Part shown: positions 62,214 to 64,000 of the stretch, piece after piece
Layout of the letters: each line of letters opens with the position of its first letter
Position numbering within the stretch: the stretch's first letter is position 1
Origin: Micromonospora rhizosphaerae
Lineage (GTDB): Bacteria > Actinomycetota > Actinomycetes > Mycobacteriales > Micromonosporaceae
Direction: 5' to 3'
Length of the DNA stretch: 64,000 nt
NCBI RefSeq assembly: GCF_900091465.1
Contig: NZ_FMHV01000002.1
Location: 1,054,001-1,118,000 of the forward strand
Position numbers and translations under genes: made by a program
The notes under the pieces: generated by a model
The model's input: only the letters and a program-made list of their open reading frames with translations
Database searches by the model: none
Told to the model about the DNA's origin: nothing

Positions 62214-63056
62214 ATGGCCCGAGATCTTGAGACGGCGTTGCTGCGGACTTTCGTCACCGCCGTGCGGACGGGCAGCATCAGCCGCGCCGCGACCGCGCTC
62301 GGACATACCCAGCCCGCGCTCAGCCAGCAGTTGCGCAAGCTCGAGAGGGCCGTCGGCCGTCCGCTGCTTTACCGGTCGACGTCTGGGGTCTCGCCGACCC
62401 GGGCGGGTGAGGAACTCCTGCCGTACGCCGAACGCATTCTCTCGCTCTCCGCACAGGCACTCACCGAAACCGGGCGCGCGCTTACCGGCCACTGCGGCGT
62501 CGGGTTGCTCGAAGACCTCGCCGCGTCCCAGCTTCCACAGGCCCTCGCCGACCTCGCCCGGGTGCACCCCGGCGCCACGCTCGAGGTGCTCACCTTCTCC
62601 AACGCCGCGATGCGGGAGGCCTACGACGCGGGCCGCGTCCAACTCGTGCTCGACGAGGTGCCGTACGTTCCCGGGCCGCCGCGCTGGACGGTACGCCGCC
62701 CGCTGGTCTGGGCGATCGGCCAGGGTGTGGACGTGGCTGCCGATCCGCTGCCGGTGGTGCTGTTCTCGAACCCGTGCTTCTGGCGTACGTCAGTGCTGGA
62801 AACGCTCGAACGTGCCGATCGGCGCTGGCGGGTGGCGTTCGAAAGCAACAGCCTGGTCGGTGTGCTCGCCGCGGTACGGGCCGGTCTCGGCGTCGCGGCG
62901 CTCATGCCCGCGAACCTCGAACCGGTCATGGCCTGCCACGACGCGGACGCCCTGCCCACCCTGCCGGACGTCGAGCTCGGTCTCACACGGCACCCACGGA
63001 CCGAAGGTGATCCGCTGATCGATGCCGTGGAGACCGCGCTACGACGCATGATCTGA
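62214..63056 (+). CDS. LysR-family transcriptional regulator (second)
   Basis: 280 aa. HTH: LLRTFVTAVRTGSISRAATALGHTQPALSQQLRKLERAVGRPLLYRSTSGVSPTRAGEELL. The effector domain is less standard. The ATG eight bases after CATAAT is preferred to an ATG two codons before it. Divergent from the MFS gene, which it probably controls. Confidence 0.9.
   Translation: MARDLETALLRTFVTAVRTGSISRAATALGHTQPALSQQLRKLERAVGRPLLYRSTSGVSPTRAGEELLPYAERILSLSAQALTETGRALTGHCGVGLLEDLAASQLPQALADLARVHPGATLEVLTFSNAAMREAYDAGRVQLVLDEVPYVPGPPRWTVRRPLVWAIGQGVDVAADPLPVVLFSNPCFWRTSVLETLERADRRWRVAFESNSLVGVLAAVRAGLGVAALMPANLEPVMACHDADALPTLPDVELGLTRHPRTEGDPLIDAVETALRRMI

Positions 63057-64000
<944 letters not shown>

Overview
The window is a continuous high-GC actinomycete chromosome segment. 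GTG starts are frequent, many genes begin 6-8 bases after a -10-like hexamer, and gene tails are tightly overlapped. The gene order purF - purM - DUF3073 gene - valine dehydrogenase - conserved gene - bldC matches the order I recall from Streptomyces. Together with short GATCATGAA/GATCAAGAG palindromes between genes and the neighbouring families, this points to Micromonosporaceae (Micromonospora-like). That placement is inference; there is no rRNA gene in the window.

Layout. 0-2 kb: a Pnkp-Hen1 RNA repair pair (Pnkp cut by the left edge). 2.2-5.5 kb: an LPXTG surface protein, then an ECF sigma factor translationally coupled to a LytR-CpsA-Psr protein. 5.5-14 kb: small proteins, fructose-bisphosphate aldolase, a LOG-family protein, a DUF3151 protein, a proline-rich MinD/ParA-type ATPase, a diacylglycerol-kinase-like protein and purA. 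14-16.6 kb: an AbiEi-like gene bracketed by palindromes, then purD. 16.6-27 kb: lipid metabolism, including an acyl-CoA synthetase, SCP2 + acyl-CoA dehydrogenase, TetR, DedA, and a MaoC-fabG4/fadA2 cluster resembling Mycobacterium Rv0241c-Rv0243. 27-30.3 kb: a secreted beta-helix protein and a MazEF pair. 30.3-42.9 kb: the purine block purB, purS, purQ, purL, comB-like, purF, purM, with a large membrane protein carrying a Gly/Tyr-rich tail inserted. 43-44.3 kb: a two-gene radical-SAM RiPP locus with a short precursor ending in an aromatic/Asn-rich core. 44.5-56.8 kb: the bldC region and a mixture of housekeeping and hypothetical genes, including a lipoprotein that looks like a circularly permuted solute-binding protein.

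From about 56.9 kb the character changes. The 3' part of a tRNA, apparently tRNA-Phe, lies on the minus strand. After it come a PP2C-like protein, LysE and EamA exporters, two LysR regulators, an MFS transporter, a tyrosine-recombinase remnant, a broken DDE transposase and the C-terminal part of a flavin disulfide oxidoreductase. This looks like the left end of an integrated and partly decayed element that continues beyond the right edge.

How genes work together: purF, purD, purS/Q/L, purM, purB and purA supply most of de novo purine synthesis. purC, which in many actinomycetes lies near purB/purS, is not in the window. The TetR regulator, its dyad, and a related dyad between fabG4 and fadA2 suggest shared control of fatty-acid genes. 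The strongest leads for follow-up are the permuted binding protein, the RiPP pair, the sigma/LCP coupling, the DnaA boxes and palindromes around the AbiEi gene, and the tRNA-bounded island.
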